From: CAMEON01 sp045602325
GTDB taxonomy: Bacteria; Bacillota; Clostridia; Oscillospirales; CAG-272
DNA: 64,000 nucleotides
Assembly (NCBI GenBank): GCA_045602325.1
Contig: JAZSBH010000039.1
Location: 25,731-89,730, forward strand
Direction of reading: 5' to 3'
In this document: piece by piece, positions 16,675 through 24,967 of the stretch
How the letters are laid out: each line of letters opens with the position of its first letter
Numbering within the stretch: the first letter of the stretch is position 1
Position numbers and translations under genes: made by a program
Notes under the pieces: model-generated
Database searches by the model: none
Told to the model about the DNA's origin: nothing
The model's input: only the letters and a program-made list of their open reading frames with translations

Positions 16675-17874
16675 TTATTCCTCGTTTGCAGGGAGATTCG
16701 ACAGGGGATACTGAATCACCGTATCTCTTGACAGAGGCTCACCCAGCAGGGGCAGTCCGTCCTCATCAAAGCTGATGGGCTGGACGTACATATACCGCCC
16801 GCCCTCGCCTGCGTCGGGGGTGTGCATACCGTGGTAGGAGATCCAGGTTACGCCGTCGGGGGTGTTGAAGAAGGCGCAGTGCCCCACGCCGTAAACCTCG
16901 TTGGCGGCGGAGAAAATGGCCTCGTTGTGTTTCTTCCAGTTGGACTTGTTCATCACGCTGTCCACGGAGAAGTCATCCCCCGTGAATTCCAGAAGCCCCA
17001 GGCAGTAGTATTCCGACCAACAACCGCTGGCGGAGTAGATGAGGGAGAGTTTGCCGTCATGGCAGAGGAACACGGGGCCCTCGTTGACCCGCTCGTCCTT
17101 GCCTTCGGTCTTGCCCTGACGCTCCCAGGGATACTTGGGGTAGGACACCTCGATGCGCTTGTCAGATACCGTCCAAGGGTTCTCCATGACCGCCAAGGTG
17201 ATGACCTGCCCCTTGCTCGTGAACTCGGAGAAAGCGGTATAGAGGGTGCCGCTTGCCTCGTCATAGAACACGGTCTGATCAATGGCCAGAACATTGGGGT
17301 CTGTGTATCCCTTGAAGACGTATTCCCCGAAGGGGTCGTTTGTGACCGACTCCAGACAAAACATACGGATGGAGAAGAAATCCCAGCCGCTCGTGGAGCC
17401 GCTGGCGTAAATGTACCAATGGTCGGTGGCGGGATTGTAGTGAAGCTCGGGCGCCCAGATATTGCCCTGCACCGTGTCGTTCAGATTCATGACAATGATC
17501 TTCTCGTCGGTCAGCACGGTCTTGAGATCCTTGCTGCGGTAGAGGGCGATGCCCAGCGCCTCGGTAAAGGTGGCGTAGTAGTAGCCGTCGTGGTACACCA
17601 CCACAGGATCGGGGGCAGCACCTGTGGACAGAGGGTTTTGGAAGGATTCCATGACAAAGGTCTCACTTTCTGTTTCGGGCTGTGTTGGAGTCTCTGTGGG
17701 GGGCTCGGTCGTCTCCTGTGCGTGGGCTTCAGTTGTGGGAGAAGTGACCGTGCTACTTTCTGTGGGTCTCTCGGTCCCACCTCCGTTTCCTGCGAGCGTA
17801 CAGGAAGCGAGCAGGAGGGTCATAAGCGCCACCCCAAGAGCGGCGGTCTGTTTCAGATGCAGTTGTTTCATCAT
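16675..17874 (-). CDS. GH43-like beta-propeller glycosidase, lipoprotein
   Basis: This 399-residue exported lipoprotein has lipobox LLASC (Cys25), a Thr/Pro-rich linker to about residue 70, then a five-bladed-propeller hydrolase. The blade motif GAAPDPVVVYHDGYYYATFT holds the catalytic base Asp. IWAPELHYNPATDHWYIYAS and VNEGPVFLCHDGKLSLIYSA supply the further conserved Asp/Glu positions of GH43 arabinofuranosidase/xylosidase-type enzymes. It starts 11 bp after the pyrophosphatase stop with only a weak GGGTGG ribosome-binding site, so expression may depend on readthrough. It likely trims arabinose- or xylose-containing polysaccharide outside the cell. Confidence 0.85.
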   Translation of the reverse strand: MMKQLHLKQTAALGVALMTLLLASCTLAGNGGGTERPTESSTVTSPTTEAHAQETTEPPTETPTQPETESETFVMESFQNPLSTGAAPDPVVVYHDGYYYATFTEALGIALYRSKDLKTVLTDEKIIVMNLNDTVQGNIWAPELHYNPATDHWYIYASGSTSGWDFFSIRMFCLESVTNDPFGEYVFKGYTDPNVLAIDQTVFYDEASGTLYTAFSEFTSKGQVITLAVMENPWTVSDKRIEVSYPKYPWERQGKTEGKDERVNEGPVFLCHDGKLSLIYSASGCWSEYYCLGLLEFTGDDFSVDSVMNKSNWKKHNEAIFSAANEVYGVGHCAFFNTPDGVTWISYHGMHTPDAGEGGRYMYVQPISFDEDGLPLLGEPLSRDTVIQYPLSNLPANEE

Positions 17875-17885
17875 GCCGCCACCCG

Positions 17886-18419
17886 TTACGGATTCACGAA
17901 CTTATCGTTGTACTGCTCAATGCACATTTGGATGATCTCCTCGGCCTCCTTGCGGTCAAAGAGCTCCTTAACGGCGGTCTGCTTGTTCTCCAGCTGCTTG
18001 TAGACCGTGAAGAAGTGCATGATTTCGTCGAAAATGTGGGAGGGCAGCTCGTCGATGGACTTGATGCCGTGATAGGTGGGGTCCGAGAAGGGAACCGCGA
18101 TGATCTTATCGTCCAGCTTGCCGCCGTCGTACATCCGCATACATCCGATGGGGTAGACCTGCACCAGGGTCATGGGGTAGATGGGCTCGGCGCAGAGCAC
18201 CAGCACGTCCAGGGGATCGCCATCGTCAGCATAGGTACGGGGAATAAAACCGTAGTTAGCGGGGTAGTGGGTGGCGGTGTAGAGCACGCGATCCAGACGG
18301 CGCATACCGTTCTTCTTGTCCAGCTCGTACTTGCAGGACGAGCCCTTGGGGATCTCGATGACGGCGGTAAAGTCTGTGGGGGCGATCTCGGCGGGGTCAA
18401 TGTCGTGCCAAACGTTCAT
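17886..18419 (-). CDS. ppa: Inorganic pyrophosphatase, family I
   Basis: This 177-residue soluble enzyme hydrolyses pyrophosphate to phosphate and pulls biosynthetic reactions forward. The family signature DDGDPLDVLVL supplies the three metal-binding Asp residues. Also present are EIPKGSSCKYELDKKNG at the N-terminus and PSHIFDEIMHFFTVYKQLE near the C-terminus. A strong AAGGAGG precedes the start. It sits in a run after obg and a zincin-like gene. Confidence 0.96.
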   Translation of the reverse strand: MNVWHDIDPAEIAPTDFTAVIEIPKGSSCKYELDKKNGMRRLDRVLYTATHYPANYGFIPRTYADDGDPLDVLVLCAEPIYPMTLVQVYPIGCMRMYDGGKLDDKIIAVPFSDPTYHGIKSIDELPSHIFDEIMHFFTVYKQLENKQTAVKELFDRKEAEEIIQMCIEQYNDKFVNP

Positions 18420-18462
18420 GGGGGGCCTCCTTATGTAAATGATGTGGTTTTGTGGTGAATGC

Positions 18463-18942
18463 TTACGGATGCTCGCGGGTATCGGCGTAATCGTAAAGAA
18501 TTTCTTGTGCCCAGTAAGAAGCCGATCTTTCTTCTCCGACGGGAGTTAATTTAATATCGTTCAGCCATAGAAAATAGTGTGTCAGCTCGTGGGCGATGCA
18601 TTTGAGGTTTACCGTTAAAATACTGTCTTTTCCCCACTCCTCCAAACGCTTCTCATAATCTCCCGTGGCGATTCGCACGTAAGGCTCCATCAGTCGGTCG
18701 AAGGGACAAAAACACGTTCCGTAGGCAAGATCACCGTCCATACACTGAACCTGTTCGCAAGCCTTGACGTACACGACGACGCGCATGGGAAATTCATATT
18801 CCGAGCGGAGCCAATCGCAGAACTCCATGCAGGCGCGCCGAACCTCCGGGTCGACCCCCTTCTCATACCGTACCCGCAAGCCGGTTCGGTGAGGGTGTTG
18901 GTCGTAGAAGGCGCGCCATTTTTTTGATCGCCAGATGTTCAT
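18463..18942 (-). CDS. Putative zincin-like metalloprotease
   Basis: This 159-residue soluble protein of unknown family has the sequence KCIAHELTHYFLWLND, an HExxH zinc motif (His118, Glu119, His122). A downstream region, EERSASYWAQEILYDY, may supply the third ligand. It starts 2 bp after the obg stop without a clear ribosome-binding site, so translation is probably coupled to obg. Substrate and biological role are unknown. Confidence 0.7.
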   Translation of the reverse strand: MNIWRSKKWRAFYDQHPHRTGLRVRYEKGVDPEVRRACMEFCDWLRSEYEFPMRVVVYVKACEQVQCMDGDLAYGTCFCPFDRLMEPYVRIATGDYEKRLEEWGKDSILTVNLKCIAHELTHYFLWLNDIKLTPVGEERSASYWAQEILYDYADTREHP

Positions 18943-18944
18943 GG

Positions 18945-20243
18945 TTACTTCACATAATCAAACTCAAACTCATAGATCGAAACCGTGTCTCCGTCCTTAC
19001 AGCCCTTTTCTTCCAGCATCTCAAACACCCCGCTATTCTGCAGGACGCGCTGGAAGTAGTTGAGGGACTCGTAATCGTCGAAGTTGATGCGCCCCATGAG
19101 GTTGTAGATCCAGTCGCCCTCCACGAAGAAGGTACGGTTCTCCTGGCGGATGACGGTGTCCTTGACACCCGCTCCGGCAATGTCGGACAGAAGTGCCTCA
19201 CCCTCGGCCACCTCGCTCTCGTAGACCGTGATGGGGGGGAGCAGCTTCAGCCGCTCGGAGACGCGGAAGATCATGTCCTGAATGCCCTCACCCGTGGCGG
19301 CGGAGACGTAGATCATCTCCCACTCGTTCTCGTCCACGAAGTCCTCGAAGGCCTGTACGTCCACGACCTCCTCATCCAGCGCGTCGTACTTGTTGGCGAT
19401 GATGATCTGGGGGCGGGTCGCCAGCTCGGGGCTGTACTTTTCCAGCTCGGAGTTGATGTTCTTCACATCCTCGATGGGATCTCTGCCTTCAAAGCAGGAG
19501 ATGTCCACCACGTGGAGCAGCAGTCGGCAGCGGTCGATGTGGCGCAGGAAATCGTGCCCCAGACCCGCGCCCTCGGCGGCGCCGTCGATGAGTCCGGGAA
19601 TGTCGGCGGCCACGAAGCCGTCGCCCCCCGCCACCTGGACTACGCCCAGATTGGGAGACAGGGTGGTGAAGTGGTAGTCAGCGATCTTGGGGCGTGCCGC
19701 GCTGATGCGAGCCAGCAGGGAGGACTTACCCACGCTGGGATAGCCGATCAGACCCACGTCTGCGATCATTTTCAGCTCCATGAGGACTTCGCGCTCTTCG
19801 CCGCGGGTGCCGTTCTTGGCGAACTGGGGAGCCTGACGGGTGGCGGTGGCGAAGTGGCGGTTGCCCCAGCCGCCTCGGCCGCCACGGCAGCAGATGTAGT
19901 CCGCGCCGCCGTTCTCGGACATATCGTGGATGACCTTGCCCGTGGCGGCATCCTTTATGACAGTCCCTTCGGGAACAGGAAGGATCAGATCCTCGGCGTT
20001 GGCGCCGTGGAACTTCTCGGGCATACCGTTGCCGCCGTTCTGAGCGGTAAAGTGGTGCTTGTAGCGGTAGGCCAGCAGGGTATTGGTGCCCTTGTCCACG
20101 CGGAAGACGATGTTACCGCCGTTACCGCCGTCGCCGCCGCTGGGGCCGCCGTGGGAGACGTACTTCTCGCGATGGAAGGCGATGGCACCGTTGCCGCCGT
20201 TGCCGGCCTTGAGGTAGACTTTTACGTGGTCGAAGAATTGCAT
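18945..20243 (-). CDS. obg: Obg (CgtA) ribosome-assembly GTPase
   Basis: This 432-residue protein has all three Obg domains. The glycine-rich Obg fold occupies about 1-158 (KVYLKAGNGGNGAIAFHREK, GGPSGGDGGNGGNIVFR). The G domain has GYPSVGKSSLL (P-loop), DIPGLIDGA (G3) and ANKYDALDE (NKxD). A C-terminal OCT domain begins around VYESEVAEGEALL. It functions in 50S subunit maturation and stress signalling. AAAGGAG precedes the start. The upstream gap to der contains the DUF559 inverted-repeat element. Confidence 0.97.
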   Translation of the reverse strand: MQFFDHVKVYLKAGNGGNGAIAFHREKYVSHGGPSGGDGGNGGNIVFRVDKGTNTLLAYRYKHHFTAQNGGNGMPEKFHGANAEDLILPVPEGTVIKDAATGKVIHDMSENGGADYICCRGGRGGWGNRHFATATRQAPQFAKNGTRGEEREVLMELKMIADVGLIGYPSVGKSSLLARISAARPKIADYHFTTLSPNLGVVQVAGGDGFVAADIPGLIDGAAEGAGLGHDFLRHIDRCRLLLHVVDISCFEGRDPIEDVKNINSELEKYSPELATRPQIIIANKYDALDEEVVDVQAFEDFVDENEWEMIYVSAATGEGIQDMIFRVSERLKLLPPITVYESEVAEGEALLSDIAGAGVKDTVIRQENRTFFVEGDWIYNLMGRINFDDYESLNYFQRVLQNSGVFEMLEEKGCKDGDTVSIYEFEFDYVK

Positions 20244-20359
20244 ATGGTTGGTCTCCTTTCGTGGGAGGATGTTATGGAGGAATAATGGTTAAGCAGGGAA
20301 AATGACTTGCAAACCGAATGAACTGTCTATGCGCGGTATGATCCAAAGGTAAAAAAATA

Positions 20360-20431
20360 CCATCTCCGCGCTTGCCTTCCCCTTGGGGAAGGTGGCACGC
20401 CCATAGGGCGTGACGGATGAGGGTCACCCTT
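20360..20431 (+). repeat. Left copy of a ~72-nt inverted repeat framing the DUF559 gene
   Basis: It is nearly identical to the reverse complement of 20871-20942. It contains the palindrome CCTTCCCCTTGGGGAAGG and a second hairpin CACGCCCATAGGGCGTG, then GACGGATGAGGGTCACCCTT. Both arms could fold as DNA cruciforms or RNA stem-loops. Confidence 0.85.
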
Positions 20432-20457
20432 GGGGTGCTACTCTGTTTGGAGAAGTA

Positions 20458-20826
20458 TTATTCCAAATCCGCTGCGGTCAACCCCAAACGTCTCAAAATA
20501 TCCTCGCATACGGCTTGAAAGTTTCGGTTAATGTCTTGATTTGAATATCGCAAGACGGTGATCCCCAATGCCCAAAGTTCTCTATCTCTTTCATCATCAG
20601 CTGCACGGTTCTCGGGAAATTTGTGTTGTCGTCCGTCGATTTCTATAGCCAGACTGTGGCTGTGAATATAGAAATCAATGATGTAGTTTCCAATGTTCTT
20701 TTGACGGTTTACGGTGAGGGGCAGGCGTTGCAGGAAAAGATACCAAAGCTTTCTTTCAGCGTTGGTCATGTTGTTTCGCAGATCCTTGGCGAAGGAAACA
20801 AGTTTTTTGTTATGGTAGAGTGGCAT
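20458..20826 (-). CDS. DUF559 / Vsr-like endonuclease-fold protein
   Basis: This 122-residue protein is related to very-short-patch-repair-type nucleases. The N-terminal LRNNMTNAERKLWYLFL is followed by the PD-(D/E)XK-like core GNYIIDFYIHSHSLAIEIDG, where Asp and Glu are the likely metal ligands. Next comes RDRELWALGITVLRYSNQDI, also conserved in DUF559. The start at 20826 lacks a strong ribosome-binding site; an in-frame ATG at 20928 would fall inside the right repeat and is less likely. The gene is completely framed by inverted repeats between der and obg, so it is likely an insert. Natural substrates of DUF559 proteins are unknown. Confidence 0.85.
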   Translation of the reverse strand: MPLYHNKKLVSFAKDLRNNMTNAERKLWYLFLQRLPLTVNRQKNIGNYIIDFYIHSHSLAIEIDGRQHKFPENRAADDERDRELWALGITVLRYSNQDINRNFQAVCEDILRRLGLTAADLE

Positions 20827-20870
20827 GATGTTATATTGTTGGGTGGATGACGGAAAAGAGTGAAATCGGG

Positions 20871-20942
20871 AAGGGTGACCCTCATCCGTCACGGCTATGC
20901 CGTGCCACCTTCCCCCAGGGGAAGGCAAGCGCGGGGATGGAA
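20871..20942 (-). repeat. Right copy of the ~72-nt inverted repeat
   Basis: In the orientation matching the left copy, the second hairpin reads CACGGCATAGCCGTG where the left copy has CACGCCCATAGGGCGTG. Both arms of the stem change together, so base pairing is kept although sequence differs. Confidence 0.85.
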
Positions 20943-20978
20943 TTTATGTGGAGAAGCTATACACCGCGTGGGATGAGA

Positions 20979-22370
20979 TCACTCCCCCAATCCATCATCA
21001 TCCTCGTCTTCCTTCTTATCCTTCTTCCCCCTGATATTGATCTCGGGATCGTCACCCCTCTGCTTAATGATCATCTTGATGGGCGTTCCCTTGAATCCAT
21101 AGGTCTCCCGCAGACAGTTCTCAATATACCGTTGGTAAGAGAAGTGGAACAGCTCGGCCATATTGCAGAACAGCACGAAGGTGGGGGGCGCGGTCTGGGT
21201 TTGGGTCATATAGTAGATCTTGAGCCGGCGGCCCTTGTCTGTGGGAGGCTGGACACGCATCATGGCCTCGCCCAGCACGTCGTTGAGCGCGCCCGTGGTG
21301 ACACGGAGGTGAGACTGCTCGTAGACCGAGAGGATGAGGTCGTAGAGTCCGTCGATGCGCTGGCCGGTCTTGGCCGAAACAAAGGTGATGGGGGCGTAGG
21401 GCATATAGGCCAGAGAATCACGAATGCGGTCGGTGAATTCCTTGACGGTGCTGTTGTCCTTTTCAATGGAATCCCACTTGTTGACCACGATGATGGTGGC
21501 CTTACCCGCTTCGTGGGCGATACCAGCGATCTTCTCGTCCTGCTCGGTGATGCCCACCGACGCGTCGATCATGAGGAGGCAGACGTCGGCTCTCTCCACC
21601 GCCATATGGGCGCGGAGTACCGAGTATTTCTCGATCTGATCCCCAATCTTGGACTGACGGCGGATGCCCGCGGTGTCGATGAAGGTAAAGGTTCCGCGCT
21701 CATTGACCAGACGGGTGTCCACCGCATCACGGGTGGTGCCGGCGATGTCGGATACGATCATGCGGTTCTCGCCCAGGAAGCGGTTGATGATGGAGGATTT
21801 GCCCGCATTGGGCTTACCGATGACGGCGATCTTGATGCCGCTCTCTTCCTCTTCGCCCTCTTCCCAGTCGGCAAGAGCCTCACAGCAGGCGTCCAGCAGG
21901 TCGCCGGTACCCGAGCCGTGGATGGAGGACACCGCTACAGGGTCGCAGTCAAAGCCCAGTTCGTAGAACTCGTAGTATTCAAAGGGAAGATCGCCTACGC
22001 GGTCGCACTTGTTGATGCAGGGAATGATGGGCTTGCCGCTCTTCTGGAGCATGACTCCGATGTCGCGGTCGGCGGCGGTCAGACCCGTGCGGACGTCGCA
22101 CATGAAAACAATGACGTCAGCGTCGTCGATGGCCACCTGGGCCTGCACCTTCATCTGGGACAGGATGATGTCGTCGGTCTTGGGCTCGATACCGCCGGTG
22201 TCGATGAGGATCAGCTGACGGCCATTCCATTCGGTCTCGCCGTAGATGCGGTCGCGGGTGACACCGGGGGTATCCTCCACGATGGAGCGACGCTCGCCGA
22301 TAAGCTTATTGAACAGGGTGGATTTGCCCACGTTGGGGCGGCCGACAATAGCGATAATGGGTTTGGACAT
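20979..22370 (-). CDS. der: Der (EngA) double-GTPase for ribosome assembly
   Basis: This 463-residue protein has two G domains in tandem (about 1-165 and 175-345) and a C-terminal KH-like domain. G1 motifs are GRPNVGKSTLFN and GKPNAGKSSIINR; NKCDR and NKWDS are the NKxD motifs. DTPGVTRDRIYG and DIAGTTRDAVDTR are the switch regions. An acidic tail (KKEDEDDDGLGE) ends the protein. It is needed for 50S subunit assembly. AAAGGAG precedes the start. A DUF512 gene upstream of der is a common arrangement in Clostridia; a small lipoprotein gene is interposed here. Confidence 0.97.
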   Translation of the reverse strand: MSKPIIAIVGRPNVGKSTLFNKLIGERRSIVEDTPGVTRDRIYGETEWNGRQLILIDTGGIEPKTDDIILSQMKVQAQVAIDDADVIVFMCDVRTGLTAADRDIGVMLQKSGKPIIPCINKCDRVGDLPFEYYEFYELGFDCDPVAVSSIHGSGTGDLLDACCEALADWEEGEEEESGIKIAVIGKPNAGKSSIINRFLGENRMIVSDIAGTTRDAVDTRLVNERGTFTFIDTAGIRRQSKIGDQIEKYSVLRAHMAVERADVCLLMIDASVGITEQDEKIAGIAHEAGKATIIVVNKWDSIEKDNSTVKEFTDRIRDSLAYMPYAPITFVSAKTGQRIDGLYDLILSVYEQSHLRVTTGALNDVLGEAMMRVQPPTDKGRRLKIYYMTQTQTAPPTFVLFCNMAELFHFSYQRYIENCLRETYGFKGTPIKMIIKQRGDDPEINIRGKKDKKEDEDDDGLGE

Positions 22371-22430
22371 GGTTATATAGTCTCCTTTCGGTCAGGGAAG
22401 GGTATTTTTTGATTTTGGTACTTGCGTGGT

Positions 22431-22718
22431 TCAATTCGCGAACGTTTCTCCAATCTCAAAGCTTTCAACGATCAGAGCACCATTGGAATCTACACGGAAC
22501 CAAATGTGGAGTACTTCACTGTTTCCGCAATCCCATTCGAAAATGGTAAAGCCTGAACCGACTTCGGTCCCTTTTTCTCCCAGTAGGGTAACCACTTCTT
22601 CATATGTCATGCCGACTTGAATTTCATCGCTTTTTTCTTTGATCCGATTGCCGCAAGCGGACAGCGCGAAAAGAAGCAGAACAGATAAGCACAGAAAGAA
22701 ACATAATTTGGCTTTCAC
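22431..22718 (-). CDS. Small lipoprotein, SmpA/OmlA-like fold
   Basis: This 95-residue protein has a signal peptide and the lipobox ALSAC (Cys22). The mature part IQVGMTYEEVVTLLGEKG resembles the BamE/SmpA-OmlA repeat seen in many small Gram-positive lipoproteins. The start is GTG at 22718, with AAGGAGG ideally placed upstream. It sits between the DUF512 gene and der. The function is unknown; the fold family often mediates protein-protein contacts at the envelope. Confidence 0.78.
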   Translation of the reverse strand: MKAKLCFFLCLSVLLLFALSACGNRIKEKSDEIQVGMTYEEVVTLLGEKGTEVGSGFTIFEWDCGNSEVLHIWFRVDSNGALIVESFEIGETFAN

Positions 22719-22760
22719 GAGGGACCTCCTTCAGTTAAAAAAATGTGGATGGGGTAGAGA

Positions 22761-24074
22761 TTATTCAATTCCCAGCATTTCCTTGATAAACTCCGCGCCG
22801 TTATTCTTTCCCGCGCGGATGGGAACACCCAGCTTTTCGGACAGCTCGGCAAGGGTCATATCGTCGAGGAACATAGCCTCGTCCGCCCGCAGGGTATTTT
22901 CGGGAATGATGAGCTGTTCACCCAATTCCTTGTGGTCGAGCTGTTCGTACATATCCTTGCCCGTCAGCAGACCTGCCACGGTGACGGATTCGCCGAAAAA
23001 GTGATTGATGATCTCGTATACGTGAATAGTCAGCCCTTCCACCTGTGCCTCCAGTCGTGCGGCCATGGCCTTGACAGTGGGGTAAGCGGCCACACCGGTG
23101 CAAACAGATACGGTGCGGGGAGCCTGGTAGTCGGAGAGATACTCGTCGAGGAAATTCATCTCGTCGTTGAACTCGGTCAGCAGGGAGGTGATCATTCCCA
23201 CGCCGTTCTCAATCTGGGCGTAGCCCTCGTAGTAGTCCTCAGAAGGGAGGGGAAGTCCTGCCTTGAGGTATAGCTCGTCGGCGCAGAAGAACTTGCGGGT
23301 GCCGCATTCAGCCAGACACTTGTCCGCGAAAGCCTCTACCTGCCGTACCACGGCGGCGGCCTCCTCGGGGGTATATGTGGTCAAAGGATACAGCTTGTCC
23401 CGATACTTGGTCAGACCCGCAGGCACGATGGATACGCTCTCCATGGCGTCGCCCAGGGCATAGAGATCCCGCATGGAACGATCCAGCTCGTCTCCGTCGT
23501 TGATGCCGCGGCAGAGGACGATCTGCCCGCACAGGGTAATGCCCGCCTCGGCCAGTCGGGGCAGATAATCCAGTACCAGCCCTGCCCGCTTGTTGTGCAT
23601 CATCTTGACCCGCAGCTCGGGGTTGGTGGTGTGTACAGAGACGTTGACGGGGGAGATGTGCATCTCAATGATGCGGTCAATGTCGTGGTCCCGGAGATTG
23701 GTCATGGTGATGAAGTTGCCGTGGAGGAAGGACAGGCGGCTGTCGTCGTCCTTGAAGTATAGGGTCTCCCGCATCCCCTTGGGTAATTGATCGATGAAGC
23801 AGAAAATGCACTTGTTCTCACAGGAGTGCTTCTTGTCCATGAGGGGGGTCTCGAAATCCAGCCCGATGTCGTCGTATTCCCGCTTGCGGATGGTGACCTC
23901 AAAGGGCTCGCCGTCACGGGTAAGCGATAGCTTTACCTCGGTGGCGGTGAGGAAGAAGCGGTAGTCCAGCACGTCGGTGACCTCCCGGCCGTTGATGGAT
24001 ATGAGGGTGTCTCCCGCGAGTATACCGTGTCTTTCGGCGCGGCTGTGCGGGGTAACGGCGGTGATTCTGACCAT
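22761..24074 (-). CDS. DUF512 radical SAM protein with N-terminal PDZ domain
   Basis: This 437-residue cytosolic protein has an N-terminal PDZ-like domain (VTPHSRAERHGILAGDTLIS and following), then the cluster motif HSCENKCIFCFIDQLP (CX3CX2C), HGNFITMTNL, and a C-terminal DUF512 region ending around the residues that precede IKEMLGIE. It corresponds to the family once labelled as an FeS oxidoreductase (TIGR03279-like). The start at 24074 follows AAAGGAG; in-frame ATGs upstream lie in the promoter. Its reaction is unknown. The conserved neighbourhood with der hints at a link to RNA or ribosome biology. Confidence 0.9.
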   Translation of the reverse strand: MVRITAVTPHSRAERHGILAGDTLISINGREVTDVLDYRFFLTATEVKLSLTRDGEPFEVTIRKREYDDIGLDFETPLMDKKHSCENKCIFCFIDQLPKGMRETLYFKDDDSRLSFLHGNFITMTNLRDHDIDRIIEMHISPVNVSVHTTNPELRVKMMHNKRAGLVLDYLPRLAEAGITLCGQIVLCRGINDGDELDRSMRDLYALGDAMESVSIVPAGLTKYRDKLYPLTTYTPEEAAAVVRQVEAFADKCLAECGTRKFFCADELYLKAGLPLPSEDYYEGYAQIENGVGMITSLLTEFNDEMNFLDEYLSDYQAPRTVSVCTGVAAYPTVKAMAARLEAQVEGLTIHVYEIINHFFGESVTVAGLLTGKDMYEQLDHKELGEQLIIPENTLRADEAMFLDDMTLAELSEKLGVPIRAGKNNGAEFIKEMLGIE

Positions 24075-24137
24075 GTGGCAGGGCTCCTTTCCTCGAATTG
24101 CCTTGACGGCATAGTGATACATAATAATCCAATTTAT

Positions 24138-24166
24138 ATTATACCACAAAAAAGGAAGATTGTCAA
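24138..24166 (-). promoter_or_regulatory. Consensus promoter for the DUF512-der run
   Basis: Minus strand: TTGACA, 17-nt spacer, TATAAT with extended TGG, 63 bp before the start at 24074. Confidence 0.9.
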
Positions 24167-24284
24167 ATGGAAAAACGGGGATTATTTATATTTTGTAGAG
24201 AAGAAACTGGGTGTTTTGCACAAAAAAGAAACTGAAATTTCTATGTACTCAACTGATTGTGTAGTCCACTAAACAAAAAAGGTA

Positions 24285-24312
24285 TTGACATGGGGGGGTG
24301 ATGTGATATAAT
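24285..24312 (+). promoter_or_regulatory. Promoter for the 24347 membrane protein
   Basis: TTGACA, 16-nt spacer, TATAAT with extended TGA, 34 bp before the start. It is divergent from the promoter at 24138-24166. Confidence 0.85.
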
Positions 24313-24346
24313 ATGTATAACAATCTTTTTGAGGAGGTGTTTCTGT

Positions 24347-24895
24347 ATGGCAAAAGAAAAGAATCTGTGGCTTGCGTGCTTAAAGCACATCATAATTGCG
24401 TCCTTGGCGACTTTTGGGGTCTATATGGCCTCGGCTTACCTGGTCGCCGCTATATTTGAGGGCGAGGACAAGCGAACACTTCGTGACCTTGTGGCTTATG
24501 CCTTTATGATGGTCTTTTATGCCGTCTTTTTCTACCGCTTCCGTGAGTACAACCGCATCAGCACCTATATGGAGCATACGGAACGGTTCGACCTGAAGGG
24601 GGAACTGATGGCGTTTCTGCGCGCCGATGGAAAGATCGTACTGGCCATTTATGGCATCGCCGCTATCGCCACGGAGATATCCTTCTTTATATTCCCCAGC
24701 CCAACTCCCAACCCCGTTGCTACGGTGTGTTTGTTCGCTTTGGGGCCATTTAGCGCCTTGATCCCCGTTCCCGTCCTCCGCTCGGCTCTGTGCTTCGTCT
24801 ATGCCGCGGCTGTGGCCTGTGTCCTGGCCATGCTCCGAAGCCGCAAGATCCATCAGAATGACCTGGCGGCCAATGCGCGACGGAGAGAGCATTGA
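24347..24895 (+). CDS. Hypothetical polytopic membrane protein
   Basis: This 182-residue protein has four to five hydrophobic segments (from HIIIASLATFGVYMASAYLV to FVYAAAVACVLAML) and short basic or acidic loops. The start at 24347 is chosen because GAGGAGGTG lies 7 nt upstream. No known family recognised. It has its own promoter and terminator, so it is expressed as a single gene. Confidence 0.75.
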   Translation: MAKEKNLWLACLKHIIIASLATFGVYMASAYLVAAIFEGEDKRTLRDLVAYAFMMVFYAVFFYRFREYNRISTYMEHTERFDLKGELMAFLRADGKIVLAIYGIAAIATEISFFIFPSPTPNPVATVCLFALGPFSALIPVPVLRSALCFVYAAAVACVLAMLRSRKIHQNDLAANARRREH

Positions 24896-24924
24896 CCTGT
24901 CCGGAAATAATCGCATAATCAACC

Positions 24925-24959
24925 AAAAGCGACTGCTCCTTGTGGGACAGCCGCTTTTT
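24925..24959 (+). terminator. Intrinsic terminator of the 24347 gene
   Basis: AAAAGCG-A-CTG pairs with CAG-C-CGCTTTT around a short loop. A T-run is included at the 3' side, and the A-run on the left could serve the convergent gene ending at 24968. Confidence 0.75.
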
Positions 24960-24967
24960 CTATGGGA

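Larger units (their letters stand above)
20360..20942. mobile_element. Candidate DUF559-carrying inverted-repeat element
   Basis: The unit is about 583 bp: two ~72-nt inverted repeats around one nuclease-like gene, lying between the conserved genes der and obg. The resemblance to a small mobile cassette is inference. No target-site duplication could be confirmed, and other genome copies cannot be seen from this window. Confidence 0.45.
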
